Assembly (NCBI GenBank): GCA_002286855.1
Contig: NRSV01000006.1
Location: 1-64,000, forward strand
Direction of reading: 5' to 3'
From: Bipolaris cookei
Lineage: Eukaryota; Ascomycota; Dothideomycetes; Pleosporales; Pleosporaceae
DNA length: 64,000 nt
Part shown: piece after piece, positions 11,353-23,736 of the stretch
How positions within the stretch are numbered: the stretch's first letter is position 1
Layout of the letters: each line of letters begins with the position of its first letter
The notes under the pieces: model-generated
What the model was told of the DNA's origin: nothing
What the model saw: the letters and a program-made list of their open reading frames with translations, nothing else
Databases searched by the model: none
Program-made: the position numbers and the translations under genes

Positions 11353-12978
11353 TCACAGCTTGGCACAATACTGTTGTACAGGAACAATGCCTCCGCTCCG
11401 ATCAGGTAACTTTCTCAGCGCAACCTCCCTTGTCCGCGCTAAACTCTCCAATTCATCGAGTCGGTTGAGCGTTGCTTTCAAATACTCTTCGAAACCAGGT
11501 TGCTTGACGACATCTCGAAAAGCGTTTTGCATGGGGACGGAATCTGCGCGCACCATGCCGTGCGCGTCGATGTGAACAACGTTGATGTGGTCAAAAGGGT
11601 GTACAAAGTCCGCTCTTGTAATGATTTGTCGCGCTTCGTGTAGGGGTATCTCAGGGAGTGTGAATTCCTCTCCGTCAGAGTCTTGTTCACGGAGAACCAG
11701 AGCGCGCGCCAAAATGATGGCCGCGGCACAGTATTTCTGTTGTTCCTCGACATCGTCGTCCATAGAGTCGCCCAGAATCCAACAATTGTTGAGGAACCAT
11801 GACTTTTCTCTCCGATTGATTTGGCGACAAGTTTCCAGCATGTCTTGTGATTTCGCGACCTGATTCAAAAAGATGAGGCGACCACCAACCTGGGCAAAGA
11901 CTTCATCAAGAACGCTTTGTGGCGTGTCCTCGTTGTGATACCGAGCTCTGTATTGCTTGAGTGCTTTGGTGACGGTGTCCCCGTGCACATCCCTAATGTT
12001 CATAATACCCATGTTGGTCGCGTGGGGTGTCAACCGTTCAAGCGTCCAAAACTCATCTGACGTAAAGACTGTTGTGACAAGCTCGTTACCCGCCCAAATC
12101 TCGGCTCGCTGCTGGAGAATCTCCAACAAATGATTGCCTGGCTCATCGTCCTTGAACAAGTGGATGTTGTTGATAATCATGATCAGGGGCTTTCCACGCC
12201 GTTTTCGCATCGACAAGGCTACCTTCTCCAACTGATTGAGGGCTCTCTCAATATCCAGAAGGGGAGAGCTATCCCTTGGGCCTCTGATGCTGAACAGGCC
12301 ACCAATATAGTCTTCATGGAACTCGTAATCGATAGCTTTACCAAGGCGTAGGCGAAACACTTCCAAATCATTGTGAGCTTCCAGCATGGCAATACCATCG
12401 CCGTTGACTTTTCTCATTGCTTCCAAAAGCAATGCTCTCTTTCCGGTACCTCTTTCGCCAATGACGAGGTAGTATTTCCCTCTTGCCTTCCCGTTTACGA
12501 TGTTGTCAATGTCCGACTGTTCGGCTCTTGGGACCCAGTATTCTCGCTCTACAATCTCTCGTGTCTTTTCTGGTTCAGCGCCGTACGCGACGCGACCGAG
12601 AGCAACTCGCTCTTGCGAGCTGTACCCTGTATCGAAGGCATTCTCGATTTTCTTCCCTACTGTTCTTTTATAGAACAGGCTGTATGCGTAGCCGCCTAGG
12701 CCTAGACCAAATAACGATATCAAAGCAACGGTGCTTCCTTCAAGGACGCTCCGGGCGAACTTGCTTCGTTCGTCATCACGATTCTCGTCTTTTGGCGGTT
12801 TGATTCCTTGCGCATTGTTGATTGGTTGTTGCAAGAGGAAGGGATAGGATCGCAAGCGAGAGGGGCGTCTGCCGAGAGGTAAGACCAGCCATCCTGTACG
12901 TAACTGTCAGCTCGCCAACTACAGCACCTGTATAGAGACATATTTACCGCGTGTAGCACGTTGTAAAGAGCGCCTCAT
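11353..12978 (-). CDS. Mitochondrial-type P-loop (AAA-like) ATPase, two exons
   Basis: Model: exon 1 12978-12948, intron 12947-12894 (54 nt, GTAAAT...ACAG), exon 2 12893-11353, giving 523 residues without a stop. The N-terminus (MRRSLQRATRG then WLVLPLGRRPSRLRS) is rich in Arg and free of acidic residues, as in a mitochondrial presequence; it appears only when exon 1 is joined. A hydrophobic segment near residues 64-84 could anchor the protein in the inner membrane. The Walker A motif GERGTGK lies near residues 156-162. The hydrophobic strand LIMIINNIHLF near residue 240 is in the Walker B place but has Asn-Asn where Asp/Glu is usual. The C-terminal third looks like an all-helical or winged-helix region. 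The family is a fungal AAA/ORC-like P-loop ATPase of unclear role; the mitochondrial site is inferred from the N-terminus. Confidence 0.8.
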
Positions 12979-13401
12979 TCGTCCGGTATGTAGTAAATAA
13001 GGACTGCGTGTATATTTTACTAGTTGTCACGCGTTTGGCATGTGAGAGTACGGCCATCTTGGAGACGCGTCTTGGCTAGGCGCTCGACGTGCCGCATAGC
13101 CGAACATGAAAACAATACGCAATGAGGTTAGAGCATCATGTTCGTAAGCCTGTCCGTAATGAGAAAACCTGCAGATAGGGACAAGAATCAACGCAACAGA
13201 CGGCAGAAGCGATGTTCTCTGATGGTGCGCGTCATGCGGGAACGAGAACCAAGGGTCCGCGCTAAATGACCAACCCATTGCATCCAGTCGAGTTGAAGAT
13301 CCCACCATACTCATGCAATTGTATACATGGCTTTTATTATCTAACATGTATATTTATTTCTATCACAATAATCATAAACACCTTGTCTATATATCCCCAC
13401 T
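12979..13401. other. Short intergenic stretch
   Basis: Likely promoter of the ATPase gene on one side and the 3' flank of the F-box gene on the other. No gene is seen. Confidence 0.5.
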
Positions 13402-15388
13402 CTACAGTCCATATCCTCTCAACCACCTCAATTCTCTCGCCTGATGCTCTAGCGCTCTCCTCATTTCAGCACTGTACTCCCTCTCTCTTACCTTCTCGCC
13501 TGCATCATTGCCCTGCTGCTCAAGCGCATCTTCAAATACATCCCTTTCGAACGGTGGGTCGTGCCCAAAGCCTACCATACCTAGCTTACCGTCCCCAGTC
13601 CACAATATCAAGTTGTCGAGACCAAGTGCTTCGGTTGACGAGGGAGAGTGAGAGCAAAGCAGAGATGGATTCACAGTGGGCAGAATCTTTTGCACAATAT
13701 CACCCCAGCCGGATTGTGTATCTGGCTGTGCACTGACAAGTTGAGATTGTGGTGCAGGCTCGGAGGATGAGCGTTGAAAGTCGTTAATGTTGATCTGGCG
13801 GACGGGTGTTGAGCCGTCACGCTCGACCCACTTCATGTTGCCGTCGCCATCTGAAAAGACAAGTCGAGTACCATGTGGTGCAACGGAAAGCAGCTTTGAG
13901 CTACTGGCCATCTGCCTGTTCTGATAGTACACATTCCTATTACTTGTTGTGCGGCTATCGCTCGAGTTAATAGATAATGATGGCTCGGTGGACAGGCCAT
14001 ACAGCTCAAGTGAGCCCTTGCCTTTATATTCCCCTGCTGCGATTAAAGTGTGACCAGGGAGAGCCTTGACGTCGCGCAGCAACGCGGGCGATGGGTGCTG
14101 TCTGCCAAGTCGGAGGTCTTGCGGCACAAAAGGATATGGTATGGCTGTTATGCATGAAAGTCGGGCGCCAGAGTGCACGGTACCGCGAAGCCGAGGGAAG
14201 TACCTGCGGTCAAAGTTGAGCATGCTCGTAAAGCGGCCGCCGACCCAGATGTCTCCATTGCCGTCCCACTCGCGCGCTGTAGGTAGATGCAGAATGGAAA
14301 GCGCGCCTGGTTGTGAGAGTGAGACATGACCGCCAAAGTCACCCGTTTCAAGGCGAGAAAAAGAAGAATCGGTCGCGCCACCGATGAGCTCGCATCGTAC
14401 CGAAGATGCGGCCTGGGGAGGCTTCCGGATGTCATGAAGATGTAGCGTCCAATTTGTTCCAACCGTCAGCGGTGTCTGGTGATGAGCTTCGGACAGAGCC
14501 GTTATGGGAAACGGATACGGGGTCCTCGACACTATCTTGAGAACATTGAGGTCAACTTCGTTCAACATGTTCTGAACAGCGAAGAAGCCCTTGTGTAGCT
14601 TACTATCGATGCTCACGCACTCGACAGTGCCCGTTTCCGTCATGATGGCTTGACTTTGTACAACCCTCGTATCATAGTCCAAGTCGAAGCTTTTGCCGGG
14701 CAGCAAACCAATGTCGCTCTTCGCAACGAGCTTGCCGGAGCGTTCGCTATTTGCCGAAGCGTCCCAGATGCTTATACTGCCGTCGTCGAGGGGTGCAATG
14801 AGGTGTTCTGCCAGCCCATCATGGTCGAACAAAATGCCTGCACCCGTAGCATCTCTCCTGGTATCTCCACCATCTTTGCACTCACTTCCTGCATCTTGGA
14901 ACCAACCAATTTGCTGTTCGGCGTGCCTTTGTATAAAGTCCTGGTACCAATTGACTTTCTCTTCGGGATAGCTTGGATCCCAGTTGGTAATCAAGGCCTG
15001 TCGTGTCTTCTCCTTATTCCTCTCCTGCTGAGTCTCAACGCTGGGAGCATCAGCATTGTGACCGGATGTGTCGAACGTAGTCGAGAGCGTGTCGGCGACG
15101 CGGATCAGCTCAGCAAGACGCGGGTCAATGTCCGTCGACAACTTGAGACGACGACGACGGCGCTCAGCAGCAGAATGCGCGAAACACAGGGTCCTCCATA
15201 GATTGTTATCGCGGCAGATGTTGAGGAAACGGCGGGAGACGTGCTGGAGGTTGACAAGTTCAGAGGGTTCGAGGTCTAGGAAGTTGGTCGGTCAGAGTGG
15301 GGGTTCGGGATAGATTGGGGGCGCATGCTACCTCCGAGCACCTACATGAGACGATATGGAGCGCAAGTTCATCTGGCAAGTATTCCAT
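13402..15388 (-). CDS. F-box protein with WD40-like propeller, two exons
   Basis: Model: exon 1 15388-15346, intron 15345-15276 (70 nt, GTAGGT...CTAG), exon 2 15275-13402, giving 638 residues. Splicing rebuilds a clean F-box at residues 2-45 (YLPDELALHIVSYLEPSELV, then NLQHVSRRFLNICRDNNLWR), which supports the model. F-box proteins bind Skp1 and bring targets to SCF ubiquitin ligases. Residues 100 to about 600 contain repeated beta-strand stretches such as HLIAPLDDGSISIWDASA and WTLHLHDIR, which fit a degenerate WD40/beta-propeller for substrate binding. Basic run RRRRR follows the F-box. The substrate is unknown. It lies 423 bases downstream of the ATPase gene on the same strand. Confidence 0.85.
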
Positions 15389-15870
15389 GGTGACTGAAAT
15401 ATGCTTGAATATATGAGGACGTGTAAGACGACATGAGGATGTAGTAGAGTGAGCACCTGGCATGTAATACCGGATGCGACACGGTTATCTGGCAATATCA
15501 CTGAACACCCTTTCGAGGGCTGACGACAAGGCCGAGTGACATGACTCGCTCACCCCCATACATACTAAATGTGTATTAGCACCGCATACACCGCCATCAT
15601 CCAGTCACGTGCACTAAGCTATGTCACGTGATATACACAGAACTCGCTTGTGCAATCAATCCAAGTCATGATGCGTAGTGTTCATGCCAACTACCATCCG
15701 CAAATGCTATCTTCGTTAAATACTTTCCAAAGGTCCAGATACCCAAACATCATATCGGCGACGCACTCATTTACACATGCCATTTCCCCCTATAATATAT
15801 GTACATAAGAAAAGCTTAGATCTGTATCATGCAGCGCACTATGTACTTGCATGTTCTCCGTCCAAAACAC

Positions 15871-17351
15871 CTAGGTTTTGTTCCTTTTTAACGGTCTTAT
15901 CTGCTTCTCCATGTCCTCAGGCGGAGTCGTTATAGTCGGCATCTCTGCTGCTGGTTGCGGTCTGTATGCCACATACTGTTGTTCTCCCTTCTCATCAACA
16001 GTTGGCCTTATGCTTGTATCTGCTAGCTCGCTCGCTTCTCGATAATTGAAAGACGCCTGGTTTTGCCCCGGTGAGTATTGGGGTGGCGCACTATCCCAAG
16101 TGTTTCGATTTGGATGGAGGTTTCCGCCACCAATGCCAACTGTATCTGGTCCGTAGGGCGTGCTGTGTCCAGCCTGGAATCCATTTCCCGATGCCAGCTC
16201 GGCGTGACCTTGAACAGTGGAGACTGGTCGCCCAACGCCTATAGGGTTTCCATCTATTTCGGCAGCAGACGCGGAGTTGCGGTACATCTGCTTCTTGGTC
16301 GGTTTGGCAGCAGCACCTGCAATGTTTGAGTTGTCTTCATCCACTCCATCGGCTTTGTTGTAGGGGTCAGTTTTTTGTTGCCGCTTCTTCCGGAAAAGTA
16401 AGAAGATGATGCCAATCAAAGCAAGTCCCAAAGGAATGCCCACTGCGCAGCCGATTATCAGACCCAAATTCGAGCTTGATCCGCCCCCATTACTGCCGCC
16501 ATTTGCTGCATTACTAGTGCCCGAAGTAGGCGTGAGGACGCTTGTGACAGGAATACTAACAAATCCAGTAGACCCTGATGAAAGGCTGAAAAAGACCGAG
16601 GTGAACGGTGAAGCAGTTGAGCGCGGATCTGTTAATGCAGATGGATCACGTGAGGTAGGAGACGATAGGGTATTTGAGGTTGGCGGCGAGGATGCGGGCG
16701 AAGATGGAGAAGAAGACTGGGGTGCAGATGTTGGCGATGCTGACATCTGATCTCCAGAGCCACTTCCACCTGCTTGGCCTGTTATGCTTGCAAGGTTTGG
16801 TGCGGTTGATGCTATCATGGAGCCAACGGTGGCATATGCTACTGGATTCTGCAGGGCGAAGAAGGGTCGCGGAGATGGAGACTCCTGGCAGCAATTGACG
16901 TGCACAGCATCAGCATTACAGCACCATTGGTCGTTATGGTTGGAGCATTGTGTAATCGACTCGCCACCAGCAGCTTTGAAATCTAATGCTTGTCAGCCCT
17001 GTCCAGGTGGAGTTGTCAGAGACCTAACCGTAGGTGCACAAGTTGGAGGGACAGCCTTCTGACTTCCAACTCTTGTCGGTACAGCTATATCTGCCGTACA
17101 AGTTATTAGCAGGATAGTGACAAAGGCCATTGTCAAGGCACTGCCATTTTTCCGGGCAGCAGGCTGAGCCTTTTGCTGAAGAGCAAGGTTTCTCAGTATC
17201 GGGGGCCTCGTCGCCATTTGGGTAGTCTGTTTTCAATTAGTGAGGGTGCATGAGAAATGGTTGGAAGTATCTTACAGCACTGTTGAGCAGTTGCACAGGT
17301 TGCCAGAGCTGCAATAGCTGCAATGCGCCACAACGCTAGTGGAGACGGCAT
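15871..17351 (-). CDS. Mid2/WSC-like single-pass membrane protein (wall sensor candidate), three exons
   Basis: Model: exon 1 17351-17276, intron 49 nt, exon 2 17226-17029, intron 46 nt, exon 3 16982-15871, giving 461 residues. Both introns have GT/AG ends and the reading frame stays open. The parts in order are a signal peptide (MPSPLALWRIAAIAALATCA), a Cys-rich ectodomain in exons 2-3 with CCPEKWQCLDNGLCHYP and QWCCN, a Ser/Thr/Pro/Gly-rich stalk likely to be O-glycosylated, a transmembrane segment near residues 264-286 (LGLIIGCAVGIPLGLALIGI) followed by a basic stop-transfer RKKRQQK, and a polar cytoplasmic tail of about 170 residues. This architecture is that of fungal cell-wall stress sensors, but no specific orthologue is claimed. 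Confidence 0.85.
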
Positions 17352-18900
17352 AATTAGCTAGGCCAATGCTACGAGAGAAGAATGGAGGGAAGAATGAAGT
17401 GACAGATGAATGCAGCGATGGAGCGAAATCAGGTCTGGTGAGGCTCGAAAGCTGGCGCGGGAAGCCAAAGAGAGTGAGGTGAGAGTGAATGAGCGCTCAC
17501 GAGGGCGCAGAGGTACAACATGCTAGAGAAAGAGAGACATGGCTGAGCACAACTGCACAACCATGGCGCACCCCCCCCCCCCTGCGCGTGCAGTTTGCAG
17601 GACAGGCTGATACAACACGCGAAGCCCTAACCGAGCCATTTTTGCCCGTTGAGCCAATCGACTACGCGTACATCCCATGGCCTTGTAGTCGGCTAGTTAG
17701 TTGCCGGAAGGCTGACGGTCACGGTGAGGTCATCGGAGTATACCCGTTCCTTGCACAGGCACTATTCCAAGCCGGGTCCATGTTCGCTTTCGCTCCATAG
17801 GATGCCCCAACCCAGGGCGTAGCAAGCCGCCGATCTTTTGTGCTTGACAGCGCTCTCGTGTCTCGAAACCAATGCGCGGGTCTTTCATGACGCCCGGAAG
17901 ACCAGCCACGTCTATGTAACCTCAATGTCGTCTGCCATGGACTGCCACGCCGCGACACGAACGATCTTTGAGACAGTCGCGGGCAAGCAAACTGTGTGGC
18001 TTGGACCAAGAAACCGGCTTTGGCAGTGTCCCGCTGCGAGTGGCACACGTCGTGCAAAGCCCCATGCAGTTATCCGACTCTTTATATGGTTACCTGTGCC
18101 TGTTGCATCCAATTGATTGCCATGTCGTCTTCGACTCCGCGGACCTCTTTTGCCCTGGGCTTCCAATGAAAGCATGGCTATGAGAGCAATGGCTGCTGGT
18201 CTTACCACGGAAAATGTGGCAATCAACTGTGTCCGAGAAGAATACGAGAACGAATGACGCTCATGGCTGTCTGCTCATCATCGCGCGAGCCAGGGGCGAG
18301 GGTGGAAGTGCAAGCGAGAGAAAGCTTGCAACTCTCTCCACTTGTGGTCCCGCCTCTCTTTGCATCCCGCCGCTAATCCACCACCATTTTCCCTGCTTCA
18401 CGTCACCAATGGCCTTTGTGCACTCGACTTGCTGCCCAGCAACTCCGCAATTCTCCTCCATCCGTGGCCCCATTGGACATTTCGTCTCACACATTCTAGA
18501 TGCACTGCACAAACACACGACCTTGTGGACTGGTAGCAACCAGCTTGGCATTCATCCACCCATTGACTGTCTTGCAAAGTTTCCCTCGGCGGTATCGTAG
18601 TACATATGTACATGCACTAACCCAAAGTATTGGACATGCTCGGCCTCTAATTACGGCAACACACAATCCACAGATGCGTGATACCTACCAAACATAGCCA
18701 GACCCGAGATCTACGGCCCTGCATACGCTTCTACCTCGGCACAAACTAGCAGCTCACTAACTTTATCAACACGAGCCTAGTACCAGCAGAGTCTTAGGGC
18801 TGCTGCTTTCTACGTCTGCCGAATTTCTCGCCACTCGTGTTGGTCCAAATTGTCAACCCGATACCTAATCTGCTGCGCTAGGCAAGTCTTACCCGACATA
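17352..18900. other. Intergenic stretch with a 12-C homopolymer
   Basis: About 1.5 kb upstream of the membrane-sensor gene without a supported gene on either strand. A run of twelve C lies at 17571-17582. Several open frames here are GC-rich chance frames with no domain or splice logic. The transposon compartment begins just after it. Confidence 0.5.
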
Positions 18901-19173
18901 CGACCGTCCGGTCCGTACGAAACCAAAAAAGACTTTCGGTTTACAAGTCATGACTTCCATCTGGTATGAATAGGGTTTCCACGTGGCATGCTTTGCTGAG
19001 AATGATGACGGCGCGTTGCTCTTCGTGCTAGGATCTTGAGCGCATGTCCACACCGGCTTCGATCTTTCAGTAAGATCGAACATATCCCCGACAAATATCC
19101 AGGTTTTCTAGGTCTTTTACGGAACAAGGATACTTCAACATTTGTTATAACGTGAGTGCATATCGAGTGGGAC

Positions 19174-20736
19174 GCCTGTTCAGCTAATACTTCTTGTACC
19201 TCACCTACAGTAAGAGTCTCTTCTGTCCGTACGTATCGCCGCTTGCAGCTCTTACGCTTTGTTGCTGTATCTAGAGCCGCTTCAAGGTTACCTACTTTCT
19301 CGCGTAGTAACACCATTTCATGTGCTATCTGTTGCGCACCTTTACTAAGCTGCGCGATCTTTTCGTCTAAAGAGCTTGTAGAAGACCCAGGGAGGTTTCT
19401 TAATCTCTGTTGAACAAGAGTACTTTGGGTCTCTACTTCGCGCGCGTTGCGTGGTGTCTGCGCCTCCCAGGCGGCTACTCGTCGCGGTGACTGTTTTAGC
19501 GTCTGCACCACCACATCAAGCTTTGATAGCACAGCTTGTGGGTCATGTGGGACTATACCAGCGCCTCTGAAGCCAGCCTGTATATTCTCCTTTGTAATAG
19601 ACTGCTCAAAAGCAGCCTTAAAGGCTGGTAGGAAGGTTTCCTTACTGATATAGTGGGTGCGATTGCGTGCCAAGCCCGAAACAGCATCGCCATACTTGCG
19701 CTTCAACGGCGAGAAGCAGGCGACATCGAGAGGCTACAACAGGTGAAACGAGTGTGCAGGCATGCAGAGAAGAACAATATTCTTCTCCTTGCAAAGATCT
19801 TGAAAATCGACAGAGCAGTGGCTCTCATAGCCGTCGATAATGAGTAGTCGATACCCACCCATAGTACAGCTCTTTGTATGGGTATCAAAGTGCTCTAACC
19901 ACGCAAAAGCAAGCTGATTGTTCGTCCAGCCATTGGGACTGACTTCAAGAACCCAGTCGGCAGGCAAATTCTCAAACCAGACGTTAATAAGCACCTTGCC
20001 CGCAAAGATAACGAAGGGTGGTAGCCGGCGACCCGATGCGCCCACGCCTTGGATTACAGTAACCCACTAACGGTTGCCTGGCTGTATCCGCTTCTTTTTG
20101 CCGTATCCTTCTGAGCCTGTGATAACTAACTGCGATAAAATCTTGCCCATCATAAAGCCAGTTTCGTCAAAGTTGTAGATATCGTCGTCTACAATACCCC
20201 ACTTCTGCTTTGTCGCCTCGACTAGATCGAACCAGCGCTGGATAGCTGCTGGGTCCTCGCAGGCAGCTCGCTGGTGATCATAGGGACGGCTCAAGCGTGC
20301 GCGGAGCTCAGGAGTTCTCTTAACAAAGTTGTCAACCCAGTTCTTGCCAACAGGGTTGTTAGCGCGCTCATGCAAGAGTTTATCAGCCATTGCTCAAACG
20401 TCGGCCTTTGTAGGCGCAAATCCTCGCGTAGACTCTTCAAGAATACGCTCAACTATAGCCTCTTCTTCTAGCTTGTTTAGGCGCTTTGAGTTCGCTTCAC
20501 AGTCGCGTCGGAAGCGTCTTCCAGCGCGTCGATGAGATAAAGTTGTTCGGGGGACGTTATAGACTTCAGCAGCACGCTTTACATTTTCAATACGTTGGGA
20601 GTTAATATCAAAAAGATCAAGTTGGAAATATGATTGATTATAAGTTATTTGAGACCTGCGTGGTCGAGACATAACGCGTTGTTGTGTCGACGTCGACGCG
20701 CTGGTAGGGAGGTGCTCACTCGCTTGTGAACCACGT
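19174..20736 (-). mobile_element. Pogo/Fot-like transposon, family B copy 1, 3' truncated
   Basis: The 5' end lies at 20736 next to TA (20737-20738), starting (minus strand) ACGTGGTTCACAAGCGAG. The transposase reads from 20672: HTH region, then a TGA at the junction ADV-stop-AMADKLL, a DDE core with NFDETGFMMG and LLIIDGYESH, a TAG after QPGNR, and a TAG in place of Gln in the third catalytic block (HLL-stop-PLDV). After EVLAEQA near 19174 similarity to the full copy at 31513-33359 stops abruptly, so the zinc knuckle and right terminal repeat are missing. Over the first roughly 600 coding bases the copy is identical in protein, and in overlapping other frames, to the 31.6-kb copy, but its terminal repeat and 3' half differ. 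It is dead and truncated. Confidence 0.9.
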
Positions 20737-20744
20737 TAGGTTTT

Positions 20745-23385
20745 ATCCAGATCAAATCGAATCACGGTGAGCAGAATCGTTTAGGTATTTGATTATTTGG
20801 ATAAAATACACAGATGGGAACGCGTCCAACAACGGTACGATGCCTGCTCAGCTACCATACGGCGGATTTGCTTTTTATCAGGGGTAAAGAGTGGCTCAGC
20901 GAATCTATCTTTCTATTCCACTATATTTCAGAGCAGTTAGTGTCGTAGCTGGTCTAAAAGTCTACGTTTCTCACCAGCATTTGACATGGCAATGCCTCTT
21001 AACGCCGATAGCATGTCAGCAAGCTTTTCCACTGCCCCTTCTACCACTTACAATAATCTTGACAGTCCTATTAACTTCAGCCCGTCAGAGCGCAACGGAG
21101 AGGGGACGAGAGACACACTCCCTGTAGTTGATTACATCGGTTACGAAGGTATCGATTGGAGCCGCCTTCTCGGCTATTACATGCGCAAGCATGGAAGGAG
21201 GATGCGGACAGGATGGGTGTGGGAGCATGGATACGACATCGAGAAAGCCGGATCAGGTCGTCGTTCCTGGCTCTGTAAATAATGCCGCAGAAAGAGGGCT
21301 ACAACTACGCATGTATACGACTCTGCATCTACAAGTCAAGCAAACAGCCATACGGAAAGTGTCCACCAAATCAACAAAGATGGGTAACTGCCACCAAAAA
21401 GGAAGAAACAACGGACGCTCTTTAACATAGCAGACCCGGACTCTCACCAATCAAAGGAGCAGGCTTTGATAAATTCTTTTATAGTCTCGTTTGACCCTAT
21501 TCATTTTCAGGATTTACTTGATTGATGGGTGGCCTGCAACAACGTGCCGTCTAACAAGCTTGAAATTCCTTATTTCCGAGACCTTATGGGATACGCAAAC
21601 GGTGCGATTATCGATTCAGGGAGCCTGCCAACTCGCAGCACAATGCGGGAATAGATTATACGGTCCTTTAATCGCTATAAGGGTGTTACTACCGAGCTTC
21701 TTAGCTGCTTATTAAGCTAAATTACTATTTCCTTTGACGCCTGGACCTCGCGCAAGTTCACGTCACTTCTTGGCCTCACTGTGCACTTTCTTGACGACGA
21801 AGGGAAGTTCCGTACATTCCTTCTGGGCCTGCCACAAATTGAGGGGCGTCGTAGAGGCGAGAATCTTGCACATCGCGTTAGTAAAATAATTCACGAATAT
21901 GGGTTAGAGAATCGTATTGGCTACTTCGTCACAGACAATGCGAAAAACAATGACACGTGTCTTGAAGACCTAGGCACAGAGTTCAGCTTCGACAAGCAGC
22001 ACAGGCAGCTTCGTTGCTGTAGACATATTATCAACCTTATCGCCCGATCTATTCTCTTCGGCATGAACGCTGATGCTTTTGAGGAGGACTGCCAAGCTGA
22101 AAAAGAAGTTCAAGAAGAGATGAAACTCTGTAGGTTGAAGGGTCCAATTGGCAAGCTACACAATATTGTTCACTGGGTCCAAAGATCAGGCCAACGCACA
22201 GAAAAGCTCCATAAGCTCCAGCTGATCGAGAACATCGCCTGGAATCCTGAAGACAAGACAACATATAATGTCATCACAGACAACGCTACCCGCTGGAACT
22301 CATTGAAGGCGATGATGGAACGAGGTTACCAGCTTCGGAATGAGCTCGAATCTATGGTCCAGGCAGAAGCTACGAAGTGGAACGAGTACGTGGCTAGGAG
22401 GTCCCAGAACGGGACAAAGCCAATGCCTAGAAGGAGTCGAAATAAATCTACGATTGTTGACGATAATATGTCTGCTGAGGACTGGTTAGTAATCGCAGAG
22501 TATCTGGCGCTATTAAAGCCGCTAAAGACAGTTACTAAGCGCCTCAAAGGCCGACCCAAAGGAGGTGAGCTAAATCCAGCCTCCTGCCGCTTGACATTTA
22601 ATTTATGTTTTTTAGGAAAATTCGGTGCTATATGGGAGGTTCTGCTAACAATGGAATGGGTTCTAAGGCATCTAGAAGAGGCAAAGGTACAACATGAACG
22701 AGATGAAGAGCCATATTTACGAATTGGCTGCAATCTTGGCTGGATGAAGCTGGTCCAATACTACACCCTTACTGAGGACAGTCCTGCATATCTTGCAGCC
22801 CTTGTCCTCCATATAGCCTTTCGGTGGTCAACTGTTGAGTCACAATGGGCTGATCATCCTGATTGGCTAATGAGAGGAAAGGCAGCTGTATGAGAACTAT
22901 GGGAGGAATATCGTATTCTCCCTGTTGAGCGGGATATAACACCTGAGCAGCCCACTATTGCAAGGAAGACTACTGGCCTAGATGATTTTATGGCATCAGT
23001 TACAAAGCCCAGCAACCAACCTACACCTTTACCTTTGGCTACGCACGATGAGCATACAGCGTGGGCTGCCACTGCCGATCTAAGCGGCTGCTTGATGGAT
23101 GATCCGATTCATTACTGGCTTCTCCGAAGACGTCAGTATCCACGTCCATCCCAGATGGCAATTGATCTTTTTCCAATTTCTGCGATGTCATCTGAGCCGG
23201 AAAGAATATTCAGTCTGGCCGGACATATGGCTACAGCCCAGAGAGGGAGACTGCAATCGGATATTATAGGAGCAGCTCAATGCATCTCATCATGGGAGAG
23301 GAGTGGAGCTATCCAAATATCCAAATCCAATCAAATTGAACGTTAGATTTGATTTGATTTATCTGTTTGCAAGCCTGGACTAACA
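20745..23385 (+). mobile_element. hAT-superfamily transposon, degenerate
   Basis: The transposase reads from ATG 20986 to 23346 with breaks. The N-terminal BED-type zinc finger is visible (WVWEHGYD, then WLCK-stop-CRRK and the His pair), but a TAA at 21280 sits in the middle of the first Cys pair. Frameshifts follow between 21420 and 21720. The RNase H-like part is clear at 21781-22893 (FVTDNAKNNDTCLEDLG, LRCCRHIINLIARSILFG, TRWNSLKAMMERGYQL). A TGA at 22891 precedes the C-terminal dimerisation domain (AIDLFPISAMSSEPERIFSLAG). Subterminal matches between both ends (ATCAAATCGAATC near 20752; the inverse of GATTTGATTTGAT near 23347) suggest the limits given, but the outer 5' tip is lost at the neighbouring pogo copy. 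It cannot be autonomous. Confidence 0.85.
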
Positions 23386-23493
23386 CCAACTTAATAGTAC
23401 TACATAGACACTTGTAGACTTTCAGCCTACACGTCTTATATAGCCCGATTGGGCTGAGAAAGGACGTTAAACTACAATAATAATAACAATAAT

Positions 23494-23717
23494 TGTTGAG
23501 AATATATGGGTTCAGTCCAGGGTGGAAGGTTCTTGGGGGTCACATGATATCCCGTTGTGGCAGGCACTGCCCAGTTGGTCATAGCTCCAATCACAACAGT
23601 GTGAGAATAGTAGATTGATATACGACAGTCAAGACAATACGTTGTAGCTACCCTACCTTGTCCCTCCTCCTACTCTGTTATCTATGGTAGTCATACTACC
23701 AGAAGGACGTTGTTTCA
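23494..23717. mobile_element. Candidate solo LTR, 224 bp
   Basis: The segment starts TGTTGAGAATATATGG, ends GACGTTGTTTCA, and is flanked by ATAAT on both sides (23489-23493 and 23718-23722). Both flanks are in AAT-rich microsatellite sequence, so the duplication could be chance. A short sequence like its right end (GGACGTTAAACTACAATAAT) lies just before its left end. No second copy is seen in this window. Confidence 0.45.
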
Positions 23718-23736
23718 ATAATAATAATAACTGGGC

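Noticed and set aside
18214..18600. Open frame of 128 codons as a gene
   Set aside because: Ser/Pro/His-biased chance composition, overlapping open frames on both strands, no motif and no splice context.
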